A DNA stretch of 64,000 nucleotides, taken from the NCBI GenBank assembly GCA_020536535.1, contig JAHLWZ010000841.1, forward strand, positions 18,197 to 82,196, read 5' to 3'. Each line of letters starts with the position of its first letter. Positions within the stretch are counted from its first letter, which is position 1. The position numbers and the translations under genes were made by a program. Positions 46,208 to 56,540 of this stretch are shown here, piece by piece. Origin of the DNA: Pelomyxa schiedti (taxonomy: Eukaryota > Evosea > Pelobiontida > Pelomyxidae). The notes beneath the pieces were generated by a model. The model was given only the letters and a program-made list of their open reading frames with translations. It ran no database searches and was not told the DNA's origin.

Positions 46208-48661
46208 TCAGTGTGAGAAGTGGCAAGGTGACAATAAAAGAAGGATGTTGTGGATGATAGGAGCGGAGACAGAGCCGATGACGTGCCAACTCTCGATGCC
46301 AGCACCTTGTTCTTCTTCTAGTTGTCGATCCTGCTGTTGTGATGTAACTTTAGCTTGCTGAAATGAGCGAGCATGACGGTACCAGCACAGCAGCACCGTT
46401 TTGAGGATGTTTTTGAACTTACAGGAGAAGAACATGTGCAGAGCTGGATTCCACGTTGCTGGAAATCGCATGTATGACAGCTGTGGAACGGTGCGGGCAA
46501 ATTCAGGTGACATTTGAGCCCCGTGGCACCACAGCAGGTTCGTCACTCTCCTCTTCCCACTTGTGACTGCCTTTTCGAGGGTCGTACCATCCACCAAGGC
46601 TCCAAATTTCAGAAGAAGTGCAATGGCTGAAAAGTGGTCGTCAATGTTACTGCATACAAGTGACTCGATGAGTGTCACTCCACTATTCTCTATCAGGTTT
46701 GGATTGGCACCCAGTTTCAGTAGAATATTGGCGCATGCAATTCCGCTCGTGTGCCTGCAAGCTAAGCCGAGGGGAACGGACGTATCGAGTTCTGGAAAAT
46801 GTGTGACCATATACTCCACAATAGAAGCTGCGTTCATTTTAACAGAACATTGTAGAAGACTGTCCTTCGGGTGGTCAAAACCACTGAAAAAAACAAGCGC
46901 ATCCATCCTTGGATCACCCACTGCAGAGGAGTACTCCACAAAGGCATGAAAACTTGGCTCTGGATTCTTTTCAATGAATTCCATAAAACTCAAACAAATG
47001 GACATATCCCACCCGCTTCCATAGTACGAAATCACGATTCTCATCATCTCGGCAATGATCTCACTCATTTTATCCGTTACTGTTTTATGGTGTTTCGACT
47101 TAATTGCGTAAATCTTTCCTCCTCTGTAAAGTTCTTTGTCAAACATGAGAGTGGAGAAGTCAGAAACGGTGTAATCCAACTCATTTACCATGTATCCAAG
47201 AGAGTGGTCAAGCAGAAGTCGTACCAGTGAGATAGATGTCATTCTCTGTTGTGCTGGGGGGTATTTTAGCAGATTTAGCCATACGTTCACTGCTGGCACA
47301 AGGGAGGCTGGCTTGTTGGTCATGCCCAAGACTTTCGGAAACAGGTCAGCTGGAAGGGAGGAAGGAGCAATTTTCTTAAGAACGCTGTGTGCAGAAAACA
47401 TAGCAGAACCAAATGTCCGTAGGCCTGCATCTTCGGAAAAAAACAGTAGGAGAGTTTTTTCAGCTAAATCCGTAGAGATGACACAATCTGTATAAGAAAG
47501 TGCAATGAGGGAAAGGGCTGCCGATGCCTTGGCTTGTGGTACATTGGAACTGAGGTTTTCTTGCACAAATCGGAGGAGTGGCAAGTGAGTCGATGAAGTG
47601 ACCTGTGCCAAACCGTGTATAATACCAAGAACAAGTTCAACAATGTCAAAGTTGAACCGGTTGGATTGATTCCACCACTCAAAGCAAGGCATTTTGAGTA
47701 GAATAGTTTCCAGTAACCTCGGGGTAATATCTACTGCGTATTTGTTATTCTTGAGAGTCTCCCAATGTAGGAGTGCATGAAGGATGGAGTAATTTGAAGC
47801 AGAAATGGAACACAAATGACCCAGAACCGACAAGGTGGCCTCGGTTGCCAGCTTTGGCAGTTCCACACTGGCATGCATGACTGACGTATAGAGCTCCGCC
47901 ACATTCGGAACCAACGTACCTTGGGCACATGCGTTCAACCCCATTATGACACATTCCACAAGGCTACTCTCTAGTGGAGTCACAAGCAGCCTAAAAGATT
48001 CATACCACAGCATCAACCGAAGTATTTTGATAGAGTCTACAGTCTGGTACCATCCAAAACCCGCAGTGAGCGTGTCGGGCTCCACAGTCATCCTGCCCGC
48101 CGCTGATTCCACAAGAGACCGGCATAGGAACCACTTCCATTTCTGAGGATAGGGCCCAGTAAGTATCTCCTGGAATTGGTCCATTCTAGCCTCCAGGAAT
48201 GCAAAAGGAATCCTCTTCAAATACGGGATTATGCTGTCCCAGTCGGTAGTCTCCGGACCCATAATTCGCAACAGGGCGAGCAACAGGTCTAGCAAATGGG
48301 AGTCGTCAATGTGGCCCGTAATCTCCAGGCAATCCACGGCCGCAACGATCGCGACGACCTCCATCGCTCTCACGCTCAGCCTCCTCAGCCCCCCTGCGTC
48401 TTTAGCCACTCTCGCCCCGGAAGCAGACGAAATGACCCACTCCTCAGTGCCGATCCACAGGCACTTGTCTAAATCCGAGGGGGGGATCGGCGCGGCCACT
48501 GCAGCCAGCGCCGAGGCCGCGGCCCAGATCACGCCAAACGCCGCCGTCCTCTCCTCGGGTGTGTCAAGGGCATGGATAGGTTCCGTCATTGTAAGGGCGG
48601 CGCTGACTTGATAGGGTGTTGGGCATATGTACGCCTTGGCGCCCTTTGGCTTCCTTGACAT
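46208..48661 (-). CDS. HEAT/ankyrin-like repeat protein, single exon
   Basis: Uninterrupted 817-codon frame (ATG 48661, TGA 46208), unusual here because nearly all neighbours carry many introns. The first about 550 residues are leucine-rich helices with armadillo/HEAT character. From about residue 600 the sequence resembles ankyrin repeats (ACANILLKLGANPNLIENSG, AIALLLKFGALVDG, VTNLLWCHGAQM). No catalytic motif, signal peptide or membrane segment is clear. Its function is unknown; ankyrin regions usually bind proteins. It is followed on the same strand by the beta-galactosidase gene after 235 bp with no feature seen. Confidence 0.75.
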   Translation of the reverse strand: MSRKPKGAKAYICPTPYQVSAALTMTEPIHALDTPEERTAAFGVIWAAASALAAVAAPIPPSDLDKCLWIGTEEWVISSASGARVAKDAGGLRRLSVRAMEVVAIVAAVDCLEITGHIDDSHLLDLLLALLRIMGPETTDWDSIIPYLKRIPFAFLEARMDQFQEILTGPYPQKWKWFLCRSLVESAAGRMTVEPDTLTAGFGWYQTVDSIKILRLMLWYESFRLLVTPLESSLVECVIMGLNACAQGTLVPNVAELYTSVMHASVELPKLATEATLSVLGHLCSISASNYSILHALLHWETLKNNKYAVDITPRLLETILLKMPCFEWWNQSNRFNFDIVELVLGIIHGLAQVTSSTHLPLLRFVQENLSSNVPQAKASAALSLIALSYTDCVISTDLAEKTLLLFFSEDAGLRTFGSAMFSAHSVLKKIAPSSLPADLFPKVLGMTNKPASLVPAVNVWLNLLKYPPAQQRMTSISLVRLLLDHSLGYMVNELDYTVSDFSTLMFDKELYRGGKIYAIKSKHHKTVTDKMSEIIAEMMRIVISYYGSGWDMSICLSFMEFIEKNPEPSFHAFVEYSSAVGDPRMDALVFFSGFDHPKDSLLQCSVKMNAASIVEYMVTHFPELDTSVPLGLACRHTSGIACANILLKLGANPNLIENSGVTLIESLVCSNIDDHFSAIALLLKFGALVDGTTLEKAVTSGKRRVTNLLWCHGAQMSPEFARTVPQLSYMRFPATWNPALHMFFSCKFKNILKTVLLCWYRHARSFQQAKVTSQQQDRQLEEEQGAGIESWHVIGSVSAPIIHNILLLLSPCHFSH

Positions 48662-48730
48662 CTTACCTGTTACACGAATGGAGGGGGGAATGTGTTTTGT
48701 TTTAAGCTTCCCTCTTGGTTAATGACGGAT

Positions 48731-50789
48731 TCAACCAACTCTTGTTGACGAAACCGTTAATTTTGTTTGATTGTCAATCAATGATTTTAGAACTTGCACG
48801 TTGTGGCTGCGAATTGAGTGTAAAAAAACACTGATGAGAAAAGAAGCCACCACCAGCCTCTTCTCCTGGACTTCCGGAAAATTCAAAGGACAAACGAGGA
48901 CCAGCGACTTGACCAGGAACGTGCGGCCGGGCGCCCCCCTCGCGTGCGTGTACTTGGACGAGTACACGTCCGCGTCGCAGTTCCACCCAGGCGGCGGGTC
49001 CGCGGGGGCAGGGGAGGCGGGGGAGGAGCAGGCAGCACCGCCGTCGGGCGAAGAGGCAGCGGGGGCGGGGGAGTCGCCGAAGGCCAGCAAAGGAGAAGCC
49101 GTGCTGGAGCATGGCGAAGTGGCAGGCCAGGGCGACGCAGTCGTGGGCGTGGCGGGGCTCGCACTTGGCGGCCGCGAGCATGTCCTCCTGAAACTGGAGA
49201 GTGTTTGAGTACTCAGGGGCACTGAACTGGGGAAGTTGACCAGGGAAGGTTCCTTGTTGTGTGCCGCCAATCGGAGAGTCAGCAGTTGAGGAAGTCACCG
49301 TTAACTGGGATCCCAACCCTATAATACTACAACAATGAAGCTATGTATGAATACTACATATAATGGGAATAGTACTGACATCCAGCCCCAAGAAATGTAC
49401 GAATCAAGCCTCAAAATGGAAAAGACCAGAGAATAGATAAGAAGGTTCGCATACAGAAAGTCCCAGAATCTGCATGAAGCGAAACAGATTCTGTCCCGGG
49501 CAATTGATCTTGTATGCTATGGTGAAATGTTTGCCATAAGTTTCTTAACAAAAGTTTATAGATTTTTAAATTAATACATAAGGAGGTTTTTTCACACTGC
49601 TGCATCATATATCAAACAATGCAATCTTTTGCAGTGCTCCCCCAGCTAAACCTAGCTGGGTTTTTGGTCAGCTAGCAGCTAGCTGGAATCCAGCTAAGCT
49701 AAGAGTTTCCTTTTTTAGAAGGTTAATCTGGTTCAGGGCTCTGTGCCAGAAAAGCAACCCCCAACCACTGCAACCAAAGCAGACTGTGACAGGGTGTTTT
49801 CTTCAGAGTTTTAGCCACCAAACCAGACACTACAGCAATTGAACTGAATTGATGAAAGGATCTAATATCTTTAGCTGGTTTTGGAGAGGGCAGCTAGCAG
49901 CTAAGAGATTTAGTCCTAGCTGAACCTCTAGCTATAACCTAGCAGTTTTAGCTGGTTGCATGTCTGATGAAAAATTAACTTCCCACTCTCAATAAAATTA
50001 AACACACCACACTTGTTCTGAGGATGCCACGAAGCCCTAAAGATGAGACAATCCTCAAAATAAGTTCGTCTTGCATTACTATTAGACCATTTTGAAGGAG
50101 GTTAGAGCCAACCTGGCAGGTCCAGCAAGGGAGAGTCTCCATCACTAGACAGACTAGGAGGTGACATAGGCGCAACCTTCGTTCTTCTGAAGTTGAATAA
50201 CAATCCCTTGCTTGCCTTTATGAGTTTTCGCTTCCAAATATCCTTTTACATCATTAATCAAATCCAACTTCGAACTGCCTGCAGGCACAATTTTGGGCTC
50301 GATGTCCAGAACCAACGTGCCACCCCTGTCATCATCATCCGCAGTTGCAATCGTGATGTCGCTGACACTTTCGGCCCGCGGGCAGTCCCCAGCAGTCGGC
50401 CGCGCCCATTGCTGTCCCGGGGACGTCACGTGGTGCGCAATATTGCAACTGCGTCCATCAGTGATGACGACGACCCCGAAGAGGCTGGAGGAGATGGTGG
50501 AACCTGAGCCCATCGAAGTATTCGCTGCTGCTGCTATTGTTGCTGCTGCCGCCACAAAGTTGGGCCCCGCCCGGGCTCTTGGCACACGGGGGGGGGGGGG
50601 GTCCCAGACTCCCAGCCGTAGCGGGAATCGGACGCGTCGAAGTCGTAGTCGTAGTCGTCCCGGTCGTTACCAGCTGTCGCAGTCGGAGGAGTTGTAGTTG
50701 CAACTGTTGCGGTTTTCCCCACGTCTTGGTCGTCGTGGTGTTGTTTGTGTTTGCCTAAAGGTTGTTGCAACCTTTTTATTCCGACCCAT
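48731..50789 (-). CDS. F-box protein with C-terminal PI31/FBXO7-type FP domain; frame break present
   Basis: Model: ATG 50789, a basic N-terminal exon, an exon with SSSLFGVVVITDGRSCNIAHH and a Lys-rich stretch, then an F-box (LLDLPDELILRIVSSLGLRG, about 50020-50150), a variable exon (RNLWQTFHHS) and an FP-like domain with HAHDCVALACHFAMLQHGF and PPGWNCDADVYSSKYT...TFLVKSL. F-box proteins recruit substrates to SCF ubiquitin ligases; FP domains bind each other and PI31/proteasome. The two halves of the FP domain are in different reading frames, with no convincing splice site in the GC-rich stretch 49040-49110. An alternative 61-nt intron would restore frame but delete the conserved first half. 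The N-terminal exon structure near a G14 run is uncertain. Confidence 0.55.
49632..49954. repeat. AGCT-rich imperfect palindromic insert
   Basis: About 320 bp inside an intron of the F-box gene. It begins with CCAGCTAAACCTAGCTGG and ends with TAGCAGTTTTAGCTGG, so the outer ends are inverted (CCAGCTAAA / TTTAGCTGG). Both ends contain many copies of AGCTAGC/CAGCTA, while the central about 130 bp lacks them. It resembles a non-autonomous element with subterminal repeats. No clear target duplication was seen. Confidence 0.45.
50588..50601. repeat. G14 homopolymer
   Basis: A run of 14 G on the + strand (C on the transcribed strand of the F-box gene). My model places it in an intron, but it is a likely site of assembly error and makes the nearby gene model uncertain. 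Confidence 0.85.
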
Positions 50790-50860
50790 AATTCAGGTTT
50801 CGGGAGAATGTTTTGGTATATGAATCGCCGACACCGTCTAGAAAATGTGGCAGCCGGGTG

Positions 50861-51327
50861 ATGTGGACATCACCCGATAAACCTAAGTTGATTTACAACA
50901 AACGGGAAACTTCCACAAGAGGCAATCAAAACAAAAACTTGGGAAACGGTCAAAAGTACCACCCTCCCGAGACGTTCGACGAAAGTCCTATCACCGTACG
51001 GGCAGAGATCCCAACGCTCCGGAGTCTGGGAAGCTCGAAGGCTGGCAGCGGGAGTCTGGGCCTCTGCGGTTGGTTTTTTTGTTGTTGTTTTATTTTTCTT
51101 CAGGTGTTTTGTGTTTTTTGTGTGTGTTGTGTGTGAGACAGGGGGATGGATGGTTGCACTCCAGAACCCTCCTTCCTAACTCACAGCAGAAGGTTGGAAA
51201 GAGTCAATCCCTATGGTTATGTACATTTAAGGTTGGGAGTGGGAGTGAAAAAAAAAGAGCAGTCAAGAAAGCCTTTCATCCAGATGATAGTTACAAAGTA
51301 ACTGGAAAGGCTATATGCATTTATTGA
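50861..51327 (+). CDS. small two-exon hypothetical protein
   Basis: I do not recognise this family. ATG 50861 opens an exon ending about 51065; an intron of about 73 nt (T/G-rich, ending ...GAGACAG at about 51139) joins in frame to a second exon ending at TGA 51325-51327. The product is about 130 residues, basic, without a signal peptide or membrane helix; motifs visible are PDKPKLIYNKRE and KKRAVKKAFHPDDSYK. AATAAA at 51349-51354 supports the 3' end. It is divergent from the F-box gene with only 71 bp between the start codons, suggesting a shared promoter region. Confidence 0.5.
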
Positions 51328-51348
51328 TCAGTGGGGGAGTCCATCCTA

Positions 51349-51354
51349 AATAAA
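51349..51354 (+). terminator. polyadenylation signal AATAAA
   Basis: AATAAA 22 bp after the stop of the small two-exon gene. Confidence 0.45.
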
Positions 51355-52251
51355 CCCCCTTTAGAACTAAGGATAAGTTCCTTTCTACACATGTCAGAAG
51401 TCAACATGCAAATCACAGCCAGTGCACTGCATGAGAAAATATTTCCAGATATGGCATTGGCCCAAAAAGATGGTTAGTATATAGACTGCAGGTCAATAAT
51501 GCAGTAGATAAATTGCACTTGCACCACAAAGGGGTGCTATGAGCAACTGCCTTTTACCAGCTGTTAAAAAATGGAGAGCAATTCCAAAGTCTCACCAGTG
51601 GCAATTCTGAAAATGGGATAGCCACAGCCACACTGGGAAACAAACAACACACACAACTAACCATGGTGTTGTGTGCTCGGCTTCATGTCGGTATTTTAAT
51701 TCACAGGGTAATATAGCCGCCAACCCTGGCTCTTGTGTCATAAAACCCCATGCACAAGTCAGGTTATAAAAAGTACTGGGTGCTGAGAGAGTTGAGGGGG
51801 CAGAGAAACAAGAGAGGAATTGAAGGCAATAAAAGCTTTTTCACAAACAATGGGAGGATGGCTCAATGACGTGTTGCTGTTGCTGTTGCTGCTTCTGCTG
51901 CCGCCGCCACGCCGGTGCTCTTGCCCACTGTTGTTGTGGTATGATTCATGGTGCCGCGTTTCATACCTTGTGTGTTCGCATTGTGAGTTGATGTTGTACT
52001 CATTTTGGCAGGCATTTTCGAGCGAGAGGTCAGAGTGGTGGTCGTGGTGCCCGCGGCTACGGTGACGATGATGCACCAATACCCAAGTTGTCCTCATTTG
52101 TGAGGCATGTGGGACTGGGGGATGTACTGTTGACTCACGGGGTCATCAGCCGTGGTGGCAACGGCGTAGCCGACAAAGGTACTCCACTCTCCAATAAAAA
52201 TTATGGGTGTGGGGCGGGGGCGGGGCGGGGGGTGCGCCGCGCCCATCGGTT
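51355..52251. other. region with weak coding signal
   Basis: About 900 bp with no recognisable gene. 51355-51760 is AT-balanced with no long frame. 51820-52270 has trinucleotide tracts (TTGCTG repeats, CCGCCGCCACG) and GC-rich tracts. A minus-strand ATG frame (52097 to 51759, His/Ser/Asn-rich) and a plus-strand candidate exon near 52012-52250 (with GGRGARGYGDDDAP) overlap each other; neither can be confirmed. Confidence 0.4.
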
Positions 52252-52340
52252 GGCTGAATAAAATAATCAACAGACCGGAACGCTGTCATTTTCGTTGTCA
52301 TCGCTCAGGATCGGCGGTCTGGTGTTTTTTTTATTCAGCC
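52252..52340 (+). mobile_element. MITE-like element, copy B (89 bp)
   Basis: 89-bp element with the same 12-bp terminal inverted repeats as copy A (GGCTGAATAAAA near-perfect at the right end), flanked by GGTT on both sides as a 4-bp target site duplication. It is highly similar to the reverse complement of 23769-23856 over its whole length. It sits about 190 bp beyond the stop codon of the minus-strand coiled-coil gene. Confidence 0.8.
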
Positions 52341-52347
52341 GGTTGGT

Positions 52348-52407
52348 GGCTGAACATAATCAACAGACCGGAACGCTGTACTTTTCGTTATCATCGCTCA
52401 GGACGGC
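52348..52407 (+). mobile_element. MITE-like element, truncated copy C (about 60 bp)
   Basis: Left half of the same element, beginning GGCTGAACATAATCAACAGA and ending in the TCAGGACGG region, 7 bp after copy B and in the same orientation. The right terminal repeat is missing, so this is a partial copy. Confidence 0.75.
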
Positions 52408-52528
52408 AAAAGAACAAATTAAAATTTTGGCTCTGCACGTAGAAAGCAGAGCCGAGAGAGTTGTAGTTTTTAAATGAAATCTATTTTAAATAGTGCCCGT
52501 AAGGTGTGGCTTGTATTGAGTGTGTTTG

Positions 52529-55500
52529 TTAGCAATTAGAGTTTTGTTGCTGTAGGATTTCAAGGGCTTGCAGGAGAGAAGACAGTTCTGTCTGAAAGGC
52601 TGCTATTTGTCGGTTCTTCTCGGTTATAACGGCCTCGTAGTGCTGCCAAGTTTCGGCTGTGTCTTGGCCGGCAAAGGTGGCCAATTCTAATGACCATTCC
52701 TCCTTGGGGAAGGATTAATCATGTGTGCTAAAACTGGAGAGGTGCACACCTTCAGTGATTGTAAGTGTGCAACTTCGGCCTTCTCTTCAGCGAGAGCCTG
52801 TTGCAGTTGCTGGTTTTGCTCTGTAGTTTTTTTTTGTTTTTGTTGGAGAAAAAAAAGAGGCAATTACCTGTTGCTATTTTACAGGAGGAATTGGCTTGAA
52901 TGAGAGCCTCCCTAAGCTCTTTGCACTCCGCGGATAATATGGATGAGTGTGATATGGAGGCTTGCAGTGCAACAGCTTGCTTCTTTAATTCCCGGTTTAT
53001 ATTTACATACTGCTGCTCGGCTTCTTTTAGCTTTGCCGATAATGCTGCAATGGAGTCTTGGAGACGTTCTACCTCGTCTGGATCTTTTGTTTTGGGTAAT
53101 TTATGTACATGAATTCCAAGAAAGATACCTTGTTCTGTACTACCAGCTGATTTAAGTATTTGTTTGCGGTGCTCTGCTTTGAGTTCTGCAATCTTGTCAT
53201 CTGGGGATATAACCTAACTTTTACTAATGCTTATGGAAATTTGTTATGGGTCTATAAGTACATGCTTCTTGCTGGGCCTGTCTTATAGCTTCGTTGGCCT
53301 TCTGCTGGGCAACAGTAACTGCCGATTCGCGTGCCTATTATGTATTAGAGGCAATCTTCATTGAAAAGGCTCACTTTTAGTTCACTTTTTAATTTTGTTA
53401 TTTCTTCAACTAATTCTTGATTTGGACCAGTGAAAGGTTGGGTAGTCTCAACCCTTGAATCACTAGAATATGTTATTGTTACTTGGTGAGGACAAATATA
53501 CATGGACAAATTTTCTGGAACTCGCTTGATAGTTGAAGCTGGTTCAGTTAAAGTCGAAAAATGGGTCTGGGTCCCTCTGGAACACATAGCCACTCGAGAT
53601 GAAGTGGGATTTGGTGGTGGGTGCATGTTTTGCACAGGTGCAGAATTTGCCTGGATTTGTTTCTGAAGAGCCTCCATCTTTACTCGGTAATAAGACTATT
53701 CAAAGACTCAAAAAAGCAAAAAAATGAGTGTAATACACACTCTCACCGAATTCAACTGGCCTTCCAACTCTGTCACTTTGGCCTTTGATGTCTCCAACTC
53801 GTGAAGTTGGGTGTTTAGTGTTCTTATCCTTAATAAGGTGTTACCGTTTCAAGTGTGGAAAATCAAAGGAAAAAAGGAGTTGAAGAACCTAAATTCATAT
53901 GAGTTTTTAACTTTGTCTTGCTCTAGTCGCAATGTCTTTAACTTCCTGTCAAACTCCAAATCCTTATTGGTCAACTTGTCTTTTAGCACTGCTGCCTCTT
54001 GGCGGAGTTTTAATATACACTCAGCATCCACCTGCAGTGAAGTGAATTTCATTAATTTAGCCATTTAGGGGCTTCTGATTACAGTGGCATTACGAGGAGT
54101 GATTGCTGACAATCTTGCTTGTCGTTTGATAGTTTCTTGATACTCTTTAATCTTGAGGTTTGAAAGTTGTAATTAAAATGGACCCTCCACTCAAGTTAAC
54201 CTGTGCTTCCATGTGTACAATTCTTTGGGATTGTGAAGAAATTGTGTGTGCATTATGGGCAATGGTTTCTTCATGGATAGAAATTTTTGATTTCAGAGTT
54301 TCTACTTCTTTCTGATGTTCTGCTTGTTGTTCTAAAGTAGATTCAATGCTACCACAAAAAAAAGACTCTATACCCTTGAGTTTAGCAAGTTCGTTTTCTC
54401 TTGGAGTGAATTCTGTTGTATTAGTATGTGAAACGCCTACAGCACTGAGCTGCCTTCTTAATTTAACAAGCTCTGCTCTGGAGGGGTTGGCTTGAATATA
54501 TAACTTTTTAATTTCTAACTGCAAACTCGTTGAAAGAGCTTTTGCTTCTTGCATTTCAGAGCGAGCTCGTGCTGCTGATGTCTGGGTTTCTTCCTCAGCA
54601 AGCTTCATTGACGCCACTTTTGTTAAGCTTGTCTCCTTATTTAGGCACAAGTAAGTAGGTGCCTGTGTTAATATTCCTACTTTCACTGTGTTCAGTTCGT
54701 TCTGCATTTTCTGTTTTTCCAGTTGGTGTTGTTCTGATACTGCACGTGCCTCTTCTTGCATTTCTTTCAATTTTACACATAGCCTCTCATTTTCCTTTTG
54801 GTACCTGAGTGTGTGAAATAGGGAAAACAAAGGAAAAACAGAACAGTACCCTGAAATTAGCTCCTCCTGCTTTGCCATCTCTGAAATGAGGTCGGAGTCC
54901 TGTCTATCCCTACACTATTAGTTGCTGGTAAAGGATTGTTGGGTACCTTGATGTGGTCTTCAGTGAGTTGGGGGCTGACAAAATAGAAACTGAAGAGAGC
55001 TGTTTGACAAAATGTTAGATAGCTTAACAACTGGGTAATCGAACTTTTTTAGTGCTGGTTTTTGGGAGTTCTGTTGTAACAGAAAGGTTTTTACTATCAC
55101 CTATCAATGAACTGCCTTTCTTTTGATAACCTTGGTAAAATTTAATTGTATCAAGAACATATAAGCTCACCCTCAAGAGAAAGAGATGTTGTCAGCGACT
55201 CCGCTAATTTGGGAATCCCAATATTTACATCTCCGCGATTTAACTTCCTAGTACCTTGAGCATCTTCTATATGAGTGCTCATTGGTGACTGTACAGGCTT
55301 TGAGATGAAGGAGTTATTATTTGGGCTCTCCAAGGAACTTATTGCTGGTGTGCAGCTGATTTTTGTTGGTCCGGTATTCGATGGAGAAGATTTGTTACTG
55401 GAGTCATTACTAGTCTTACTTGAAGGGTTCAAGGAAACATTGGGCAAGTGACTAGCTTTTACAGGAAAGTTTGGAGATGGAGGCAAAGACTCATTAGTTG

Positions 55501-56499
55501 CTTGTAAAGGGTCCAGTGTCTCCTCGTCACCTTTATCACTTGTCAAAAGAAGACATCTTTACAAGTAAGGAACCGGATGGAATTTTCGCATCAACAACAG
55601 TGAATACTTCCGTGGAAGTTAGGCCTAACAAAAGATTTCTTTTTAGGGGAAAAAAAAAAAAAAAAAGAAAGGGAAAAAGTGAGGTGGTGGGTGAAACGAT
55701 GACCTTCACCAAGTCCCACCAAGTCACTTGCATTCCCAGTCCCAGTGCCAGTCCCATGCCCATGCCCATTGTCATTTCCCACCTCATTGCTTGCCAATGG
55801 ACTGACCAATCCAAGCCCATCATCCTCCTGGTGCACATTGTTGACAGCAGCATCCCCATCACACCCGCCCCCGGCCTCGCCGTCTCCGTCGCCGCTGAAC
55901 TCGCCAGTGCCCAGCCCCCCAACCACCCCCACCCCTTCTCCCCCAAGGCTACCACCGTCGCCGTCGCCCTCGCCATCGCAATCGCCATCACCATCACCAC
56001 CACCCCCCGCGGGGCCACCTTCACCCCCTCCCTCTCCGTAGTCGGTGCTGCGGTTCTGCATGGACCCACTGCCCCCCAGCTGGTGGTGGTGGTGGTCGTC
56101 GCTGCCGAGGCCCGCGCCGCCGCCGCCTCCGCTGCCCCCCACGCCTCCATCTCCTCCCTCGTGCTCCCCGTCCGCCGCACCGCCTCCTGCCGCAGCCTCT
56201 TCCTCTCCGTCCCCGTCGCCTCCGTGCGAGTGGGAGTGGTGGGTGGCCTCCTCCTCGTCGTCGTCGTCGTCGTCGTAGTCACTCGCGTCACCCTCGGCCC
56301 TAGGCGGTGCCTGTTGTTGCTCGCGCTGCTGCTCCCCGTTGTTCACGCCCAGAGCCCCTGTAGAGGCCGTCGTGGATCCCTTGCCCGGCCGAGCAGACGA
56401 AGAGGAGGGTGCTTGGTTGCGGGCCAGCCACGTATTGAAGTCGCAAGACAGGTCGATCCCATCGAACACAGACTTGCGCCCGCTGGCGCCCCCGCTCAT
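52529..56499 (-). CDS. long coiled-coil protein with acidic Gly-rich N-terminus
   Basis: ATG 56499 begins MSGGASGRKSVFDGIDLS, followed by a Gly/Asp/Glu/His-rich low-complexity region encoded by very GC-rich sequence (including seven consecutive Asp). After introns comes a Ser/Asn/Pro-rich section and then extended coiled coils (YQKENERLCVKLKEMQEEA, EHQKEVETLKSKISIHEETI, ECILKLRQEAAVLKDKL), ending at TAA 52529 with SSLLQALEILQQQNSNC. Introns are short. No motor, zinc or membrane motif is visible. It could be a golgin- or centrosome-type scaffold, but this is not supported by a specific motif. Confidence 0.65.
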
Positions 56500-56540
56500 T
56501 TTTCCGTACCGTTGATTTGTTTGTTCTTCGTCCACCACGA

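Noticed and set aside
48883-49225. Arg/Gly/Pro-rich third frames over the FP-domain region
   Set aside because: GC-driven open frames without conserved residues; the two frames carrying the FP-like segments are favoured.
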